NCBI GenBank assembly: GCA_034687125.1
Contig: JAQGBZ010000080.1
Coordinates: forward strand, 62,001 to 126,000
Source of the DNA: Neelides folsomi
Taxonomy: Eukaryota > Arthropoda > Collembola > Neelipleona > Neelidae
Reading direction: 5' to 3'
Length of the DNA: 64,000 bases
The notes beneath the pieces were generated by a model, which was not told the DNA's origin, made no database searches, and saw nothing but the letters and a program-made list of their open reading frames with translations. Positions 35,501 through 49,800 of the stretch are shown piece after piece. Numbering within the stretch: position 1 is the first letter of the stretch; each line of letters starts with the position of its first letter. The position numbers were made by a program, and so were the translations under genes.

Positions 35501-38500
35501 GACTTTCGGGAATTAAGATTCGTCCAACGACGAAGCTCAAACGGCTCGACTGTCGAATTTCCCTCATATTATTTTAATTATTGCGTCTCCTTCCACTCCT
35601 TCATAAGAGTGTGTAATTGGCGGGTTTTCTCTGGCTGGGAACCGGGAGATGTTGGTGGACCACAAGCTCTTACTTCCACTCGAACTCATCCTAATAGGCC
35701 CATTATCTCTCACCATAAAGAAGGTAATGTAATGAGAGGGCGAGTTGGAATCAAATGTAAAGAAGGTTCTTTCTCCCCATTGCCCCCTTTCATCCCTCCT
35801 TCTTATATTGGTAATGGCTTGTTCGGCTTCCGCTAACAACCCCATCCAAAAATATCAAACGAGGAGTATTAAAAGGAAGAGAGTATTTGCAAATAAATGT
35901 GTAGTTGGATACCTTGAGGAATCCATTTGATCTCCCCTCGTCTTGGATGGAGATGGGGGAGAGATTGGAAGAGAGGATTAAAAGGAGCGCTGTAATTATA
36001 AATGTACCTGGGAAAGAGATCCATCAGTTCCCCTCTCATCTTGAGCCCCTCATCAAGAGAAATGGAGATAGGTGAATGAAGTGAAGGACCAATTTGTCTA
36101 GTGGCTTTTGCGGCTCTCAACTTCACAACCACCATACTTATAATATACTTACAACACATGTACACCTTATGCTCATAGGATATTTTAACTAAATGTAAGT
36201 AAGGGTAAGGACTGAATAGAGTATATATGTGATATTAGCGATATACCAGAGAAATGTATTAGGTATAAATATATGGAATCTTTCAAAGCTTCAACTTGCT
36301 ACACGTCTCCCGAGGACAAAGTGGAATAAATGTAGAGTAGAGGGAACCGAGTGAATGACTACCACTTTCGGAATAAAAAATATCCTGGTTCTGAAGGGAG
36401 GCTTCGGTCCACGTTGCTCTTACGTAGATTACTATTGATTTCCTCCACCAGCTCGTTCCTTAAACTCACTCATAAGCACACCTGAGATGCTTTTCGAGAT
36501 CCTCTTTTAAATCTTCTACTTTACACTCCCATTTTCCGCTTCACTATTTTCTAATTCCGCCAGCAGGGTCTCGGTTCTCAATTATTATGTGGAAGCTTAT
36601 TTCAATTTGCGGATAATCTACAAATCTACAAATGAAAATTATATAAAGATTTATCATGAACAGAATAAGTTTTTAGACTAACTTTACCTGTAAAAATTAT
36701 ATATATTATATATAATTAATATTGTAAATTATGTATGTACTAATACTAATTGTAAGACTAATGCAAGCATTTTATGATACATTGCATATTTGTAAAAACT
36801 AACCACAAGTACAGATATTTGATGTTATTTAGAATTTATGTATTGCAAAGAGGAATTTACTTTGGTTTAAAGGAATATTGTGCTAGAGGTATTATGTAAA
36901 CGAGTGGTATTTGAATGAAAATAAAAATTAGCGTTTTCTGCGTGGGAATTTACTTTGCCTGGGAGAGTCCCTTGAGTGAAAGAGAGTGAAAGATGTTTAG
37001 AATTCTTAAAGGATGGAATTTCCCTTCAACAATGGGAATGAAACTTGGGGTTTCGGCCTTCTGGTCTTTCGTAAGAGAAAGACCTTTATTTTCATTTTGG
37101 ATTTCCCATTTGACGGTTCGCATCTGGAAATTTGAGTCTGGATGCCTCGCATTCCCCACGATAAAATAATTCACTATGCACATGTCGACTGTCGGAAATA
37201 ATAAAATTCATTTCTCTGCTCCCCGCATTGTGATTTGGAAAGGTGGGGAGAAGGAAGTTGGGTGGCCATTTATCCTTCCCAGCATCCTCTTCGACCATTT
37301 GATCAAGGACTGGACGTCTGGAGAAAATTGCTAACATCCTCAGATGGGTGGAATTCTTTTGAGGGATAAATTGATATTCTCAGTGGCTCAAATCCACCAC
37401 GTTTTTTCAACACAACTTCTCAGAATTGATCTGCCCAAAATGCATCAACTTCTCTTCAATAATATTACTTTAATATCTTTTGATCAAAATGACGATTAAA
37501 ATATTTATTTATTACACACAAGTTTAACTCTCCTCAAAAATATTTTAGTTTTGATATCTTATATAATAAAGTCAATCGAAATTCGACAATCAAACTTTTA
37601 TTTAATGAGTAAGGTTAATTAAATTCATATAACTTGCAACAATTAAGATTCTTTTAATGTACAAGTTATCCAAATAATACCATTTATCTTTCCATTTTTA
37701 ACTGATTTTAGAATAAACATGAAAATGTGATTTTATTTGAGCAATGTCCATCCAATAACTTCCACTAGCCATGCATGACAGACGTTTCGCGGAAATAACT
37801 TGGCTGCATGTAAACAAGTTAACCGTCTATAGGAAAATAGATTAAGGGCGAGTTCACTTACGTATTCCCAACAGCAATAGAAGAATGAAACTAAAGTCTC
37901 GTAAACCGTGTAGAAAATTACATTTTTCTGCTAAAGACGGCCCCAGCTTTGGCCCTGACATTTCTTACGGTGGTCTCATAACGGGGCGGTCAATGTGGCG
38001 GAATCTCGTCTCTATTTCATTACTTTCAGGACATTTGAGGTCTCGGATTAAACTTCATCCTTCAAGAGTCCCCCCTTTCTCATAAAATGGAAAAAATGAA
38101 AAAGAGCGACACACGGGCGGGGAGTCGTGTCGTTTGACTCTCAACCTTGCGGAGAAATTGAAAAAAAACCCAAAGCTTTGATCTAAACAACCTCTGTGGG
38201 TAAATTCAATTTACTCTTTTCATCCTGCCTATATTTATCATATGAGTAGTATACCGGAGTTAACCGGAGGATGTCCTGTACATAATACATAATAGTCTCT
38301 CAGGTTCATTGTGTAGGCGAGGTTGTTTGTTCGCTTCGCCATTAGTCGGGTGGGCGATGAGGGAAGGTTTCAAAGGGCACGAGAGTCAATATTAAGACAA
38401 GAAGAGCTGGAGGAAGCATATTTTTGAATATTGAAAAATTGAAGACTCCGTAGCATCGCACGCATCGTTCGTCCCCATCTTAATAAAGTCCTTTGTGAAG

Positions 38501-40375
38501 GTGGTTCCAAGGTGTGTTGGTGTGGGTGGACCAATTGAGAAAAGGCAACCTTAGATTTATCTCCAGCTTTCCGAGTAATAGGTGGAGAGAAAGTAACCAT
38601 AATAAGCCTTCCGGACTCCCTCAAATTCCCCGAATTCGTTCGATTTCCCCCTCCGTTGGGGAATTTGAGTTTTGAGCTGGTTGAGAGGAGGCGGACCTGA
38701 CCGGCCTCCAAAATGAACCTCCACCTACCTAAGATTTATGAAGGAACCTCCACTCGTACTCAAACGCCGGGCCGAACCATTGAATTTTTCCACCACACAG
38801 GAGGAATTTTTCCCTCTGAACCGAATTTCAATGAGTTTAATATTCTTAATCTTCCTCTCTTCACCGGCATTCACCCTGGTATTTAGCAATATTCTTCAAA
38901 GTTTGAAGGTTTTCCCGGGTGCTTTCGTGAATTGTAAAAAGATCCGACCCCACAGGTTCTCCCTTTTAACTTCCTATCCTTGATTTATTGGTGGGGATTT
39001 GAGAATGTTATTCTTGGATTCTGGAATCATAATATTTTCCTTGTTTGAGCAAATAGAAGGGGCATTGGAGAGAAAGAGCGTGCATACCTGTGGACTCATC
39101 TCCCCTTTGTTCCAGGGGCGGAACCAGACATCTTCCTCCCGGCTCCGAGGGTGAGAGTCAGAGAGTTCTGAACAAGTTCCCAACTTTGAAGTGAAAGATC
39201 TCCCAATCGATTGAAGAGGAAGGGCTTAGCGAACACACAACTTTCTCTCACCTTACACTCCGCTCTCAACTCGCATTCGAAACATTCCAAAACTTACTTT
39301 TTATTCCAATATTGTTTTAATACTTTTCCCAATGTAAGAATTAAATGAGAAGGTTTCAGACTCGGAGTCACAAGATTTGCTATTTTTCATTAACTTTATA
39401 GGATTAAACATGGAGGATTCATTCAATCTGACAATAAAGGTATAGGTATTGTACTTCTACTTAATTGTAAAGTAAACATTTTTCATGAGTAAGACAGTAT
39501 ATAGAGATAAATATCTTAAATACAGATATGTATCAATTATCATTATGCAAATAAACACAAATTAAATAAAATCAAAATGGTGGCTTAATAAATTAAAGCA
39601 ATAATAATGGATCACTACAGTGAAGTAAAAAGGAGTCAATGAAAGTAAAAACATATTACATATTTCCAACCGGTAAAGTTTTGAGAAGGAAAAGATTATC
39701 GCAAAACTTGAACCGGAAATAATAATTTCCCACACGAGTTGAAATAACATCTGTGGAACTTTTGAAAGCTAACATTAAGATAACCTAAAAGGCAACCTGT
39801 GTTTTCTCCCATTATTTATGTTCTACTCTACTATAAGTATCTGCACAATATTGTATACCTACATAATTTATTTAGATACATAAATACATTCATACAGGTA
39901 TGTTCTTAATGTAATTTTAAAACAGATATCAAATGTTAATTTCTTAATAAAATCATGAAAAATTATTATGGTAAATAAATTGCTGCATTATGGTTTTGTG
40001 CTCTTTAATGTTGGAAGATGGGAATATTAAAATGGGCAATTTAGTTATTAAATTTTTGTTTGTATAACCTTTCCGAGCCTCGTAATGGAATTCTCTCCAG
40101 TTTTAAAACACGATTTTGATTAGGCATTTGGAAATGCGCTTAATTTTAGTAGTTTACTAAAAGCATAGGTTTCTCTACCAAAGTATTTAATTTTGAAGAA
40201 GGAAAGTTTTTCCTCAACTGGTGGAAGAGGAAATTGAAGGGAAGAAAGTATAATAAATTGGAAAGAAGCAAGAGTTGAGTAATTGTTCAACTTTTCCATC
40301 TCAAATCGTCTTTTGATTAGCCTCTCAAATTCTTGCCTTCCCTTCCATCTGCAAAAACCAACTTATGAAAAGATA
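32572..40375. other. gene-poor interval with GC-rich islands
   Basis: GC islands (about 32880-33480, 34560-34920, 35130-36130, 36300-36570, 36940-37340, 37880-38180, 38330-39290) alternate with AT-rich DNA. No open frame exceeds about 115 codons, and none shows splice-compatible partners or a recognised motif. It includes a (GA)n run at 33602-33617. An ATG followed ten codons later by a GTATAG donor-like site (39411) is too little to support an exon. Confidence 0.4.
33602..33617. repeat. (GA)n microsatellite
   Basis: Eight AG units in a row, seen directly. Confidence 0.8.
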
Positions 40376-40379
40376 TGCA

Positions 40380-40686
40380 CTTCGGGACTTTAGCGTCATA
40401 TCAAGATTTGAATGTCTCATATTGCCTCAAGCAATATGAACGTACTCTCGTTGGAAAGTTGAAAGTTGAAATCCCGCTTTTTTTCTCCTATTTAAATTTG
40501 TATCTAACCAGCGCTATAACAAAAGGCGGGATTTCAACTTTCACCTTTCCTACGAGAGTATGTTGTTTACATGACATCGAAATTATCTTTTACTCCGTTC
40601 AGAAAAAAATTATAGAGAAAATGTTCAAAACGGTATAACGGCATTCTGAGAAATTCAAATATTGATATGACACTAAAGTCCCGAAG
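40380..40686. mobile_element. long-inverted-repeat foldback element (about 307 bases)
   Basis: CTTCGGGACTTTAGCGTCAT at the left end is mirrored at the right end (reading ATGACACTAAAGTCCCGAAG). The inverted match continues through ATCAAGATTTGAATGTCTCA. A second inner pair carries TACTCTCGTTGGAAAGTTGA and TGAAATCCCGC against GCGGGATTTCA and TCCTACGAGAGTA. Most of the element can thus fold on itself around a 40-base AT-rich centre. TGCA flanks both ends (40376-40379 and 40687-40690) as a possible target duplication. No coding capacity. The superfamily is not assignable by eye. Confidence 0.7.
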
Positions 40687-41036
40687 TGCACGGCTAGGTT
40701 GGTTTTGGGAGTATTTGAGAACTAACAAATTACTTTAAATAATATAAACTATAAATGTTAAATTTTTATTGAATGGCTCTGTGTGGAATTGTAAATAAAT
40801 ATTTACAACTGATTATAAATGATAAAATAGGAACATTTGGTTGAATTGAATTGACTTTTTGCAAGACAATCCCCCTATCTCTGTAGCTCAAGTAGTCTTT
40901 CTTTGAACTCTTCATTAGTCTAATTAAGGCTCTTTTTACTATCTTCAAACAAAAATGATCCAAGTGTCTCCTTTCTTTTAATCAATTTAATTAATGAAGA
41001 ATTCAACTCATTCCACTTGGGCACATTCAAGCTCAC

Positions 41037-41169
41037 AAGTCCTCTTTCATTTCTCGCTTTCTTAATCTCCAGTAATTTGTCACTGGATCTTTCCATTTGA
41101 GGAAGTGGTGATGTTCCACAATGTTCTTACAATTTCCTCTACATATTTGACAATTAACTAACAACTCAT
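41037..41169 (-). CDS. weak candidate exon with Cys/His motif
   Basis: On the minus strand a TTATTGCAG acceptor (41170-41178) precedes a 133-base open stretch encoding ELLVNCQICRGNCKNIVEHH and FLKWKDPVTNYWRLRKREM, closed by a GTGAGC donor (41036). The CxxC, Cys and His arrangement resembles a small zinc-binding module, but no family is recognised. Immediately downstream a different frame (40915-41100) is also open and protein-like (SLNVPKWNELNSSLIKLIKR) but has stops at its end. The locus may therefore be a decayed gene or transposon fragment rather than a working exon. Confidence 0.3.
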
Positions 41170-41230
41170 CTGCAATAATAAACTATACACGCATATCTAA
41201 ATCTCATTATATTAACTATATCTTTTCGTG

Positions 41231-41267
41231 TATCTATCTATTATGATAAAATCATAATAGATAGATA
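41231..41267. repeat. perfect inverted repeat, 17-base arms
   Basis: TATCTATCTATTATGAT, then AAA, then the exact inverted copy ATCATAATAGATAGATA. Seen directly. Confidence 0.85.
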
Positions 41268-44200
41268 ATACACACATAATACACACTATTTAAATAATTG
41301 TAATATTTATTTAATATTATGGTTAATAAAATTTAATTTAAGCGTGGCAATAAGTGGCATATCTTTTATTCGATATTTAACATTCTGAGTTTGTGGGAAT
41401 GCTAATTTTCTCACTAAACTTTTGTTCTCATTTTGTCCCCCACTCTTTTGTTATTTAAAAAGAATATGGAAAATAAGCGAGTGAATCTGTGAATAAGACA
41501 ACTTTCTGGTTCTCTTCATCTACACAATGACCCTATCTTGAAAGTTCTAATATTAAGTATAATATTGTATGTATATTATGTATCTGTAATATGGTAGGTA
41601 TATGGTATTTATGAAGCAAACGATTCACAACATTCCACTTCTAATAATAAGGAAGTGTTAGGGAAAGAATATTCGCTCACTACTTCTTTTCATTAACTCT
41701 CTTTCACCAGAAATCAAGTGGAGTTTAGAAATATTTTCAAATGAAAAAAGAGATTCCTTATCGAGAGACGAGTTGTGTATTGAGTACGCATGTTGTTAGT
41801 AAATATTTAATTTGAAATACTTCACTTAACTAATAGTATATACAAGTTCTACAATATGTAGAGTATACCTATGCAGTATGGTATATGTAGAATAAAAAAG
41901 GTATAATTACTACATAAATATATTTATACTGAATTATAATATAATTATACTGAATAACTATAAAAAATATAGCTGTAATCTTTTACATTTGAAACTTTAA
42001 GACATACATAATAAATAGGCTCAACATTAGGACGTTGTTATTTATTTATTTAATCAATTAACTGAGTGAATGCCTGAATGAATAATTGATAATGTAGAGA
42101 ACAGATGAAGTCAATTAAAGGGGAGGTTTCGGTTTATTTGCTCCAATGGGTCGAGTGAAGGAGTGAACGGAAATGTTAAGTTGGTAAATTAACTTTACAG
42201 TTTCGAGGGCCAGAAATCACTCACAATCCCGGAATTTCCAAGCGGACCACTCTTCACATTTCCAATTGAGATGAAAATGAGTTCCGTCTGAATTTGGGAG
42301 GAAGAGGAATCGTCAATGCATTACCACTACATTATGCCTTGTCCCTGGCTGAATTGCCGAGGAGAAGTTTATTATCCCCATTTCCCCCGAACCCGAAACC
42401 CCGAGCGTACATTTGATTCCACAATTTTCGCATTTACATGAGATGTGGCTCGGAGGGGGTCTTCCATTTCTCCAAGATGGTCGGAGAGACAGGTAGAGAA
42501 TGGTGGAAGTATGGGGAGACGTGTGAGGAAAGCATTGTCACTCCTAAATATTTAATCAGACAATTTTGCGGAATAATTGGGGTGGATGTATGGACGGTTG
42601 ATATGGCATATAGAATTGGTCAGCCGGAGCCGTGGAAGTTTCCTCTAGAGAAGCATTTCCTCCTCGATTAAATTCTGACATGAAACAAGTTCTCCGGTTT
42701 CATCTCTGGAGGAGATGAGACGGAGGGGTCGTTGTGCCAAGTCTTCTCCCACACGTCTCCCCTCCTCGGATCTCGTGCAGGTGGTCCAGTAATGCCCTTA
42801 AATCTCGCTCTGGTTACCTTCCCTCTGCTCCGACTCTGCCAAGGGAAGAATCGATGGAGGGTGAAGGCGGAAAGTAAAATGAATGGGACAGGGAGCACCG
42901 TAACTCCTCCGCTCCCTTTAATGCCCTCTAAAGCTCCTCTAATATTCCGACTTGCCCTCAGTTTCGCTTTCTCCCTTCTCACCTTGCCTGTCCTATTAAA
43001 TTATTTATAAATACAAAGTGCCCTCAAACTCATCCGGCGATATGAGAGACTTTTCAATTTATCTCTAACTTTGTTACCTCTTCTTTGTACCCTGGAACAA
43101 ACAGGATGTTCCGTATAGCTGGAAGGTATAGAAAACCATATTAACCTAAGTTAATATTAGAGCATCCATTGAATTATTATGGCCAGAAATTACATCATTA
43201 CATGGCTCTGGAACATAAATATAAAATGCTTATGAATTCCGATTCCCAAGGGCCGCTCTATGAAAATCATTACAGGGCAATGGACTTTTAAATAAATCAA
43301 ACAAATGAATTAAAGAATAAATTAATGTTGAATTGAAGTTGAATTCTTTTATAGTGAATTTAGAATTTACACGAAAAAGAATTTTTAAAATTTACCCGTA
43401 TTTACCAATAAGTCTGTAATTAGGTTGAATTAACAGGATATTTTGTGCGCGAAGATTTGACCCCTCATTGACCTTTCATTGTTTATTAAATAGTTTGCGT
43501 CTTTGTCGTTTTTCTCTAGGTAATATTCGATCAAATAAAAAAGGTTAAATTCTTATTATTTCCCTTCTGGCTTCTATTTAATATGAAAATGAAATGATCC
43601 GTATCCGACTGAATGTGAGTCAAACATCTATTCAATAATTTTGTTATTGGTTTATCAAAAATTTACTACATCCGTCATTTTCGAATAAATATTTATATAT
43701 AATCTGAAGCTACATTATACATAGGTAGTATATTTTATATCAACTCTTTTCCATGTACAGATATTTATTTGTTATAGTACTTCATTTCCTCTATTAGGAA
43801 AGTTTGAATGAATCTTCTTTCGGCCTATTTCAAACAAAATTCCTCTTTAATTCTCTTTGAAAGGCAAAGGGTGAATAAATGAAAGAGGTTCATTTTCAAT
43901 CATTCATTCATTCATCTACGTGAAATGGAGCTTTTAGCTCGTTGCTTCAGACTTTTCATGATCAACTTTCTCTCCAGTTCTCTACTTTACAAATCCACTA
44001 AATGTACAATCTAAAATGCTCTGTATGTATCAGGGAGATAAAAGCATGAATAGCCAAATAGCGCAGCTCTCCTTCTGCATTCCACAGTGCAGTGGAAGGT
44101 ATCATAGATTTTTGAAACCATCGTCGGAACCTTATCAAATGGGAAAGGGAATTGTTGGAGCTTGAGAGAAATTGAGAGTGAGGAAAGTTTTCGAGTTATC

Positions 44201-46787
44201 ATTTCCATTTTACAACTTTGTCCAAACACGGACCAAGGAATTTCCCTTCAAACTCCTTTATATTTATTTTGTGCGAAGGAATGAACCAAGTCTCACATGG
44301 AACCATTTATCTCTTCTCTTTTAAACCATTTGAGTAGGCGTAGACGATGACGCCAGACAGCTTGACGCCATCAAAGCCCCAACTCCCTCTTTTAACCAAA
44401 GCTCCATCGAGGGCATAAGCATTCTAAATACACACCTTTAAAAATAAATGAAAGGACCCGACCCGCTTGATCCACTTATGTACTTAAGGTTACTTTGGCC
44501 ATACAGGGAGAAATAAAGTTTTAATGCTCTTTCAACACAATTAGCGGGAAGGAGAATATTATTCAAATTGCGAAGGCTAAGAGAAACTCCCAATCTCGAT
44601 CCCAACTACCTTGGCGGTCTTTATGGTCTCAGATGAATAGCACGAACTTCTCCAGAGATTCGCCCTTTAAATTGAATGTGTCTTCCTTGATGCTTCAGCC
44701 ATTTCATTTACATTAATATCAACTCGCCTCGTAAATCAAAGATTAAACGATAAGGAATCCTCCGTGGGTGAAGTTGTGCGTTATTCTATGATTGTCAACT
44801 AACAACTTTACATATACCACTTAAGTTAGGTATAATATGTTTCTTCCTATTTATGATACTTAGGGTAATTCTCAAAACTTCGAAATACGTAACATCTGCG
44901 TATTGTGTATGCTAAATGTATGCATAGTATAAAAGAGTACAATTTTAAAGTCCTCAGTCCCAAATACTACTTGTATAGGAAATTACGAACTCTCTACTTA
45001 AATCATTTAAGACATTAAACACAGTTAGGAGTTGGGGTTCAGTCTACTGGGCTATCATAGAGCGCAATTGAATATATTAATCGAATCATACTTTTTTTCC
45101 TTATTTTAAGTCCAAAGGGAAGAAAGGGGGAATGGAATTTGAGAGAGTCGGGTTTTAGGGGAGAAATTATCCACATTACTGTATGTAAAGAAAGCAAAAG
45201 GAGATAAAAAGGAATGTGTTGGCTAACGATACAATTTAAATACAATGTTACTTTTTATAAGCCCCAATCCAAAAACACGTAGGAAGTCGTAAATGAGATT
45301 ATTTTCACTTTAATCCAACTTTCATCATAGAATTAAAGCATTTAAGACAGTCCAAAATTCAATTTCATAATCCTATTTTATAATAACACATGCTCCATTA
45401 CAGATGTTAAGAGATGAAAGAGATTAAAAATGTTGATGGTTTAACATTGGTGATATGCTTTGATATCACACATAACAAATACATCGTTAGATAGATATAT
45501 GTATAATCCACAAAAAGAAAACTCCTTAAAGTTGAAATAATTCCAGGTGAATATGAATGAAAATGAGTCCGTTTATGCGTGGGTATTTTTATTTCATGTT
45601 TATTAATTTTAGGCATTTTGAAAAGGACGAGGTTTCCTGTGCAGGGTGTGTTTTTGAAGCTTGAGCCACCTCAGCCTTCCTCTTATGAATTTTTCACTAT
45701 CCAATCTTCCTTTCCCGACTTCTCTCCCTTTCCCCTGTTTGTCCCGACTTCCCTTCAACCTTCCTTATTTATTCATTATCTTTAGACAGAGCAAACAGGG
45801 AACCTCAGGAGTTGCTCTCCAATGGCGGAGCTCTCACGGAGAATCCGCAGTGGAAATGCTCATCACTTGATGAATAAATGAAGTCGCTTATATGAAGAGC
45901 GAATTGTAATTTAGCGAAGAATATTCCTCCACTTTTGGGTTTTATGAAGGATAGTAATTAAGTCGGCGGCTCCCCCATCTCATCTCCTGCTGAGGGCGAT
46001 GGACTCATCCCAGGGATCACAAGAGGAAACCTCCACGTTTCGCGCTACGTGCCGGGAAGTAAGATGGAAATTATCTGTCCAACTCAACCATTTTCTCTTT
46101 TTAATTAGCTGGCAGCTGGGAGAGAAAGTCTTAATGCCCGAACCCACTTTCCTTCAATAAAGGCCCGACTGAAGAGCTCTGTGTAGTCTTCCGGAGTATG
46201 TGAAATGGAAATGAAGTTCTCCAAGGTTGCTTTCATAATCAGCTCCAAACCTTGGTGTGGGCCCAACTCTTTCTTTTAAGGGATGGGGAGGGACTCGTTC
46301 GCTCAACCGGCGATAAGGACCCTGCTGTGGAAACTTTCCAACCATAAAGACCTGCCCCGGAAGAATTGGACTGGAAGAATATAAAAAGGCGAGACTTTAT
46401 TGAAGGTAGTGTTGGTTGGATCTACATTTTAACTATCTTATAACTTACATAGTGCCAGTGAACCATTAGGGCATTAAAAACCATGTTATAGACTCTATTT
46501 GTCTATAAAATCCACATTTCATTTCTTTCATAAAATAGGAATGGGAATCTTTAACTACAAATTCTGTGCTTAATTTGTTGGAACATTCTAAATTGTATAG
46601 TACAATTCTACATAATTACATAGATATATTATCCATACAAATTGTATTTATGACTCCTGTATTACTAAATACTTATTACAAAGGGTGTAAGGTAACTATA
46701 ATATTTTCTGAAAGTGGAATTGCGGATAAATTTATCAGACTTTATGGGTGATCTTCACTCAATGTGAGATGTGAGTACAGAAACTCT

Positions 46788-46871
46788 TGACAATCAAAAT
46801 TGAAAAACCCACAAATTATTCCAATGCATTTAAATGGGAATAATTTGCGGGTTTTTCAATTTGGAATGTCA
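46788..46871. repeat. 84-base hairpin with 35-base arms
   Basis: TGACAATCAAAATTGAAAAA and CCCACAAATTATTCC form a left arm that pairs with a right arm (GGAATAATTTGCGGG then TTTTTCAATTTGGAATGTCA). Three mismatches occur in 35 positions around a 14-base loop. It could be a small MITE or a microRNA-type precursor; the sequence alone does not decide. Confidence 0.65.
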
Positions 46872-49800
46872 GGACCTTATGAATGAAATACGGGTATATC
46901 GTATATGTAGAGTATATGTTATAAGCAAATGGTATAGCCCGTATAGTATAGCCCGTAAAGCTAATATTTTTTCCTAACAATGTACATTCAGGAATAACTT
47001 TTAGTGGCTACCTATATTTCTATTAAATATTTATATCTTGTCAACATTTACAAAATTTCCAAATTGAAAATTTTTTATTCCTCAATTTAAAAGTTATAAC
47101 TATGTTTATTACATAGCTATGAAGCATGTTTCAATCATAATAAATCGGATAGAAATACTCATGTCTAATGTTATACCTACTAAAATACCTACAATAATTA
47201 AACCTACCCATATCTTATAGGTACTACTATGCTCTATATCCCTATATACTTTTATGTATCTTGCGTCTTCTTTGATTCAGAAAAAATATTACTAAACTGT
47301 AAATGCATTATTTACTATAAGGTATGTATGGTATATAAAATTTCCTCAATTTATATTAAAATGTTGTGTCAGAATTTTCTATTTCAATATGATTCAGCTG
47401 GGTATTGAAGAGATTTTATGTTTCATTGTGTTTGCATAATATGTATAGCAGTTTGGTATTGGTGTATGATAGATGTATTATTTATATTAAAGTAAAAAAT
47501 GCATTAAATATGAAATTATGATTGTTGTGCAAGAAAGTTTTTCAAAAATTGAAAAGTGTGAATTTGTTACATCAAGGGTTTAGAAAAGGACAGGAGTCAT
47601 CTCCTCGTTGTTCATTAATCAAAAATTTAATATTTCACATTGACATTTATCATCTATTATTTGGATCCGTGGTCCGTTGAAGGAATTCGGGACGTGACTT
47701 ATCTCTTTTCTATCTCCCTTTACTGCCCAAACTTTCCACCACGTCCGTTTACACATTTTCGCCCTGGAACGGAAGACAAGAAGGGTTTATATTATGGCCA
47801 TCATAACCCAAGCCATTGCCTTCTCCCACAGGCAAAAGGCTTAAAATGTGTAATGGCTGTAGATAGAGCTGTATAGCCGATACAGATAAAGTTTCGTTAG
47901 GAGAAGATCTTTGGCTCCATAATTCATTTGGCGGTGAGTGGCACTTGAGCAGGCATGTGGCCCATCGGCATGATGTGATAGGCAGGGAGAAGAAATTGAA
48001 ATCGGACGAATGATTCCATCAGCACGGACGTCTTCTTTCGCCCACATCCAGGAACCAGAGGGAGGAGACCGATGAACTTTCTCCGCTCAAGCCCTTATCA
48101 GTTCTCCGTCCAGTTCTCTTTCAAGTACGACCGGACAGGTGAATGATAAGGAATCGAGACGAGGCTTTTCTCCTCCCCCTCCATTTTCTTCTTCTTTGGC
48201 TAAAAACAAGGTTTCAAAATGCGGGTGTATTGAGTGAGAGATGAAAGGAATCGAAAGGGAATGAATGGAAGGTATTGGATTCAAAGCATGGAATCAAATT
48301 GCTTCCGACTCTATTTGATGAAGTAAGCAGAGCCATTTCTTTCACCAGAGAGCTCCAATATCCCGTCATGAGGCTGATGAGGAGGAAATGCCCAATGTAG
48401 CCCATTAGACCACTTGACGAGGAGTGTGGGAATAGGGAGCGAGTGGTTTATTCAAATTAAACACTCCCTCCATGCGTCTCCTCTTTTACAGACCCATCTC
48501 CGGTACAGGAGTCTTCCTCGTCCATCCCGATGAGAAATAAACGAATTGGGCCCCGGGAGACCTAGACCGGAGAACCCTCAGATCTTCAATGTGTGCTGGT
48601 GCCGTTGGTAGTGCTCGGCCAAAATTCCCTTCAGTTTCAATTTTAGGCCCGGTTTTTTTCCTCCCTCGCTAACACATTCCGGAACTTGGAGCATCAAACG
48701 GAACAGAGAGGCTGAGAGAGGCTGAGAGTGAAAGTCAGGAAAGAGGGATGAGGAGATCCTTCCTCCGCCTCCTCCTCCCCTTCCTCTCCAATTCCAATTT
48801 ATTTCCTGAATAAATTCTTCTAATCATGCTCTTCTGCTCCTTATGTAGACCAACAATACAAACCACTCCGGTCTTCCTCCGCATTTCACCATTTAAACTC
48901 CTTTTTATTACCTCGCCGATCAATCCGAATTTATTATTAAATTTGAGGAGAGAGGCCATTGAAGGCCGAGAGATTGATTGAACCGAAGGATGTCATTCCG
49001 CTTGATCCACTCCTAGTCCAATCATGGGGTTTTATACGTCCTCAGAGGACCGCTGTCATTGGAGCAAACAAATTAATTGTCTCTCAACTTTAAACCCGTT
49101 ACCCCAAACACAATCTCGAGCCTTGATCAAACTCGAGTCGAGGAGCTCTTAAACTAAAACATTATGCGGCTTCTCGAGCAGACACACAATCAGAGCCAAC
49201 CCAGAAATATTAAACTCTCTCTCTTTTATCTCCTTCTGGACAACGGTTTCAATTTATTACGTCTAATAAGATGATGAGACTCGTAGATAAACTCACTTCA
49301 TTAATTACATCTCTCTTTCCCTTTGAGCTTTCTATTTTACTTCAAGTGTTCATTGGCCTTCTCTATGTTAAACCACGCTACAACTTTCCAATTAATTTAA
49401 ATATTCCAATAAATCATTAAAATAAATAAAATAATTTAAACTTAAAATCTTTAAAGACTTTAAACATAAATATTTTTAACGTTAGTTTAAGCGTTAAAAG
49501 ACACCAACTTAAATGGAGTTGATTTATTGTAATACATAAATTTTTATTTGTTCTTACTGAATGGAATTTCTTAAAAAACAGTTTCTATTAAATGTTTAAA
49601 TCATTCAGTCCTACGTTCTCCCATAAATTAAATTGGTAAATATTTGCATGGGTAATTCCAATTTATTCAAAAACGGTCAAGGGGAAACATGGTGAATTGT
49701 TAATTATGGTTCTATTGAATTAGAGAGAAGTCCATTGGTGAGGACACTAATCATTAATGATGAGATGCAAGCTGACTGATGAGGGCCCAGACGGAGCTGA

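Noticed and set aside
46566-46751. 61-codon plus-strand open frame
   Set aside because: Reads somewhat protein-like but lacks splice context and family, and lies in AT-rich DNA beside a hairpin. Not supported.
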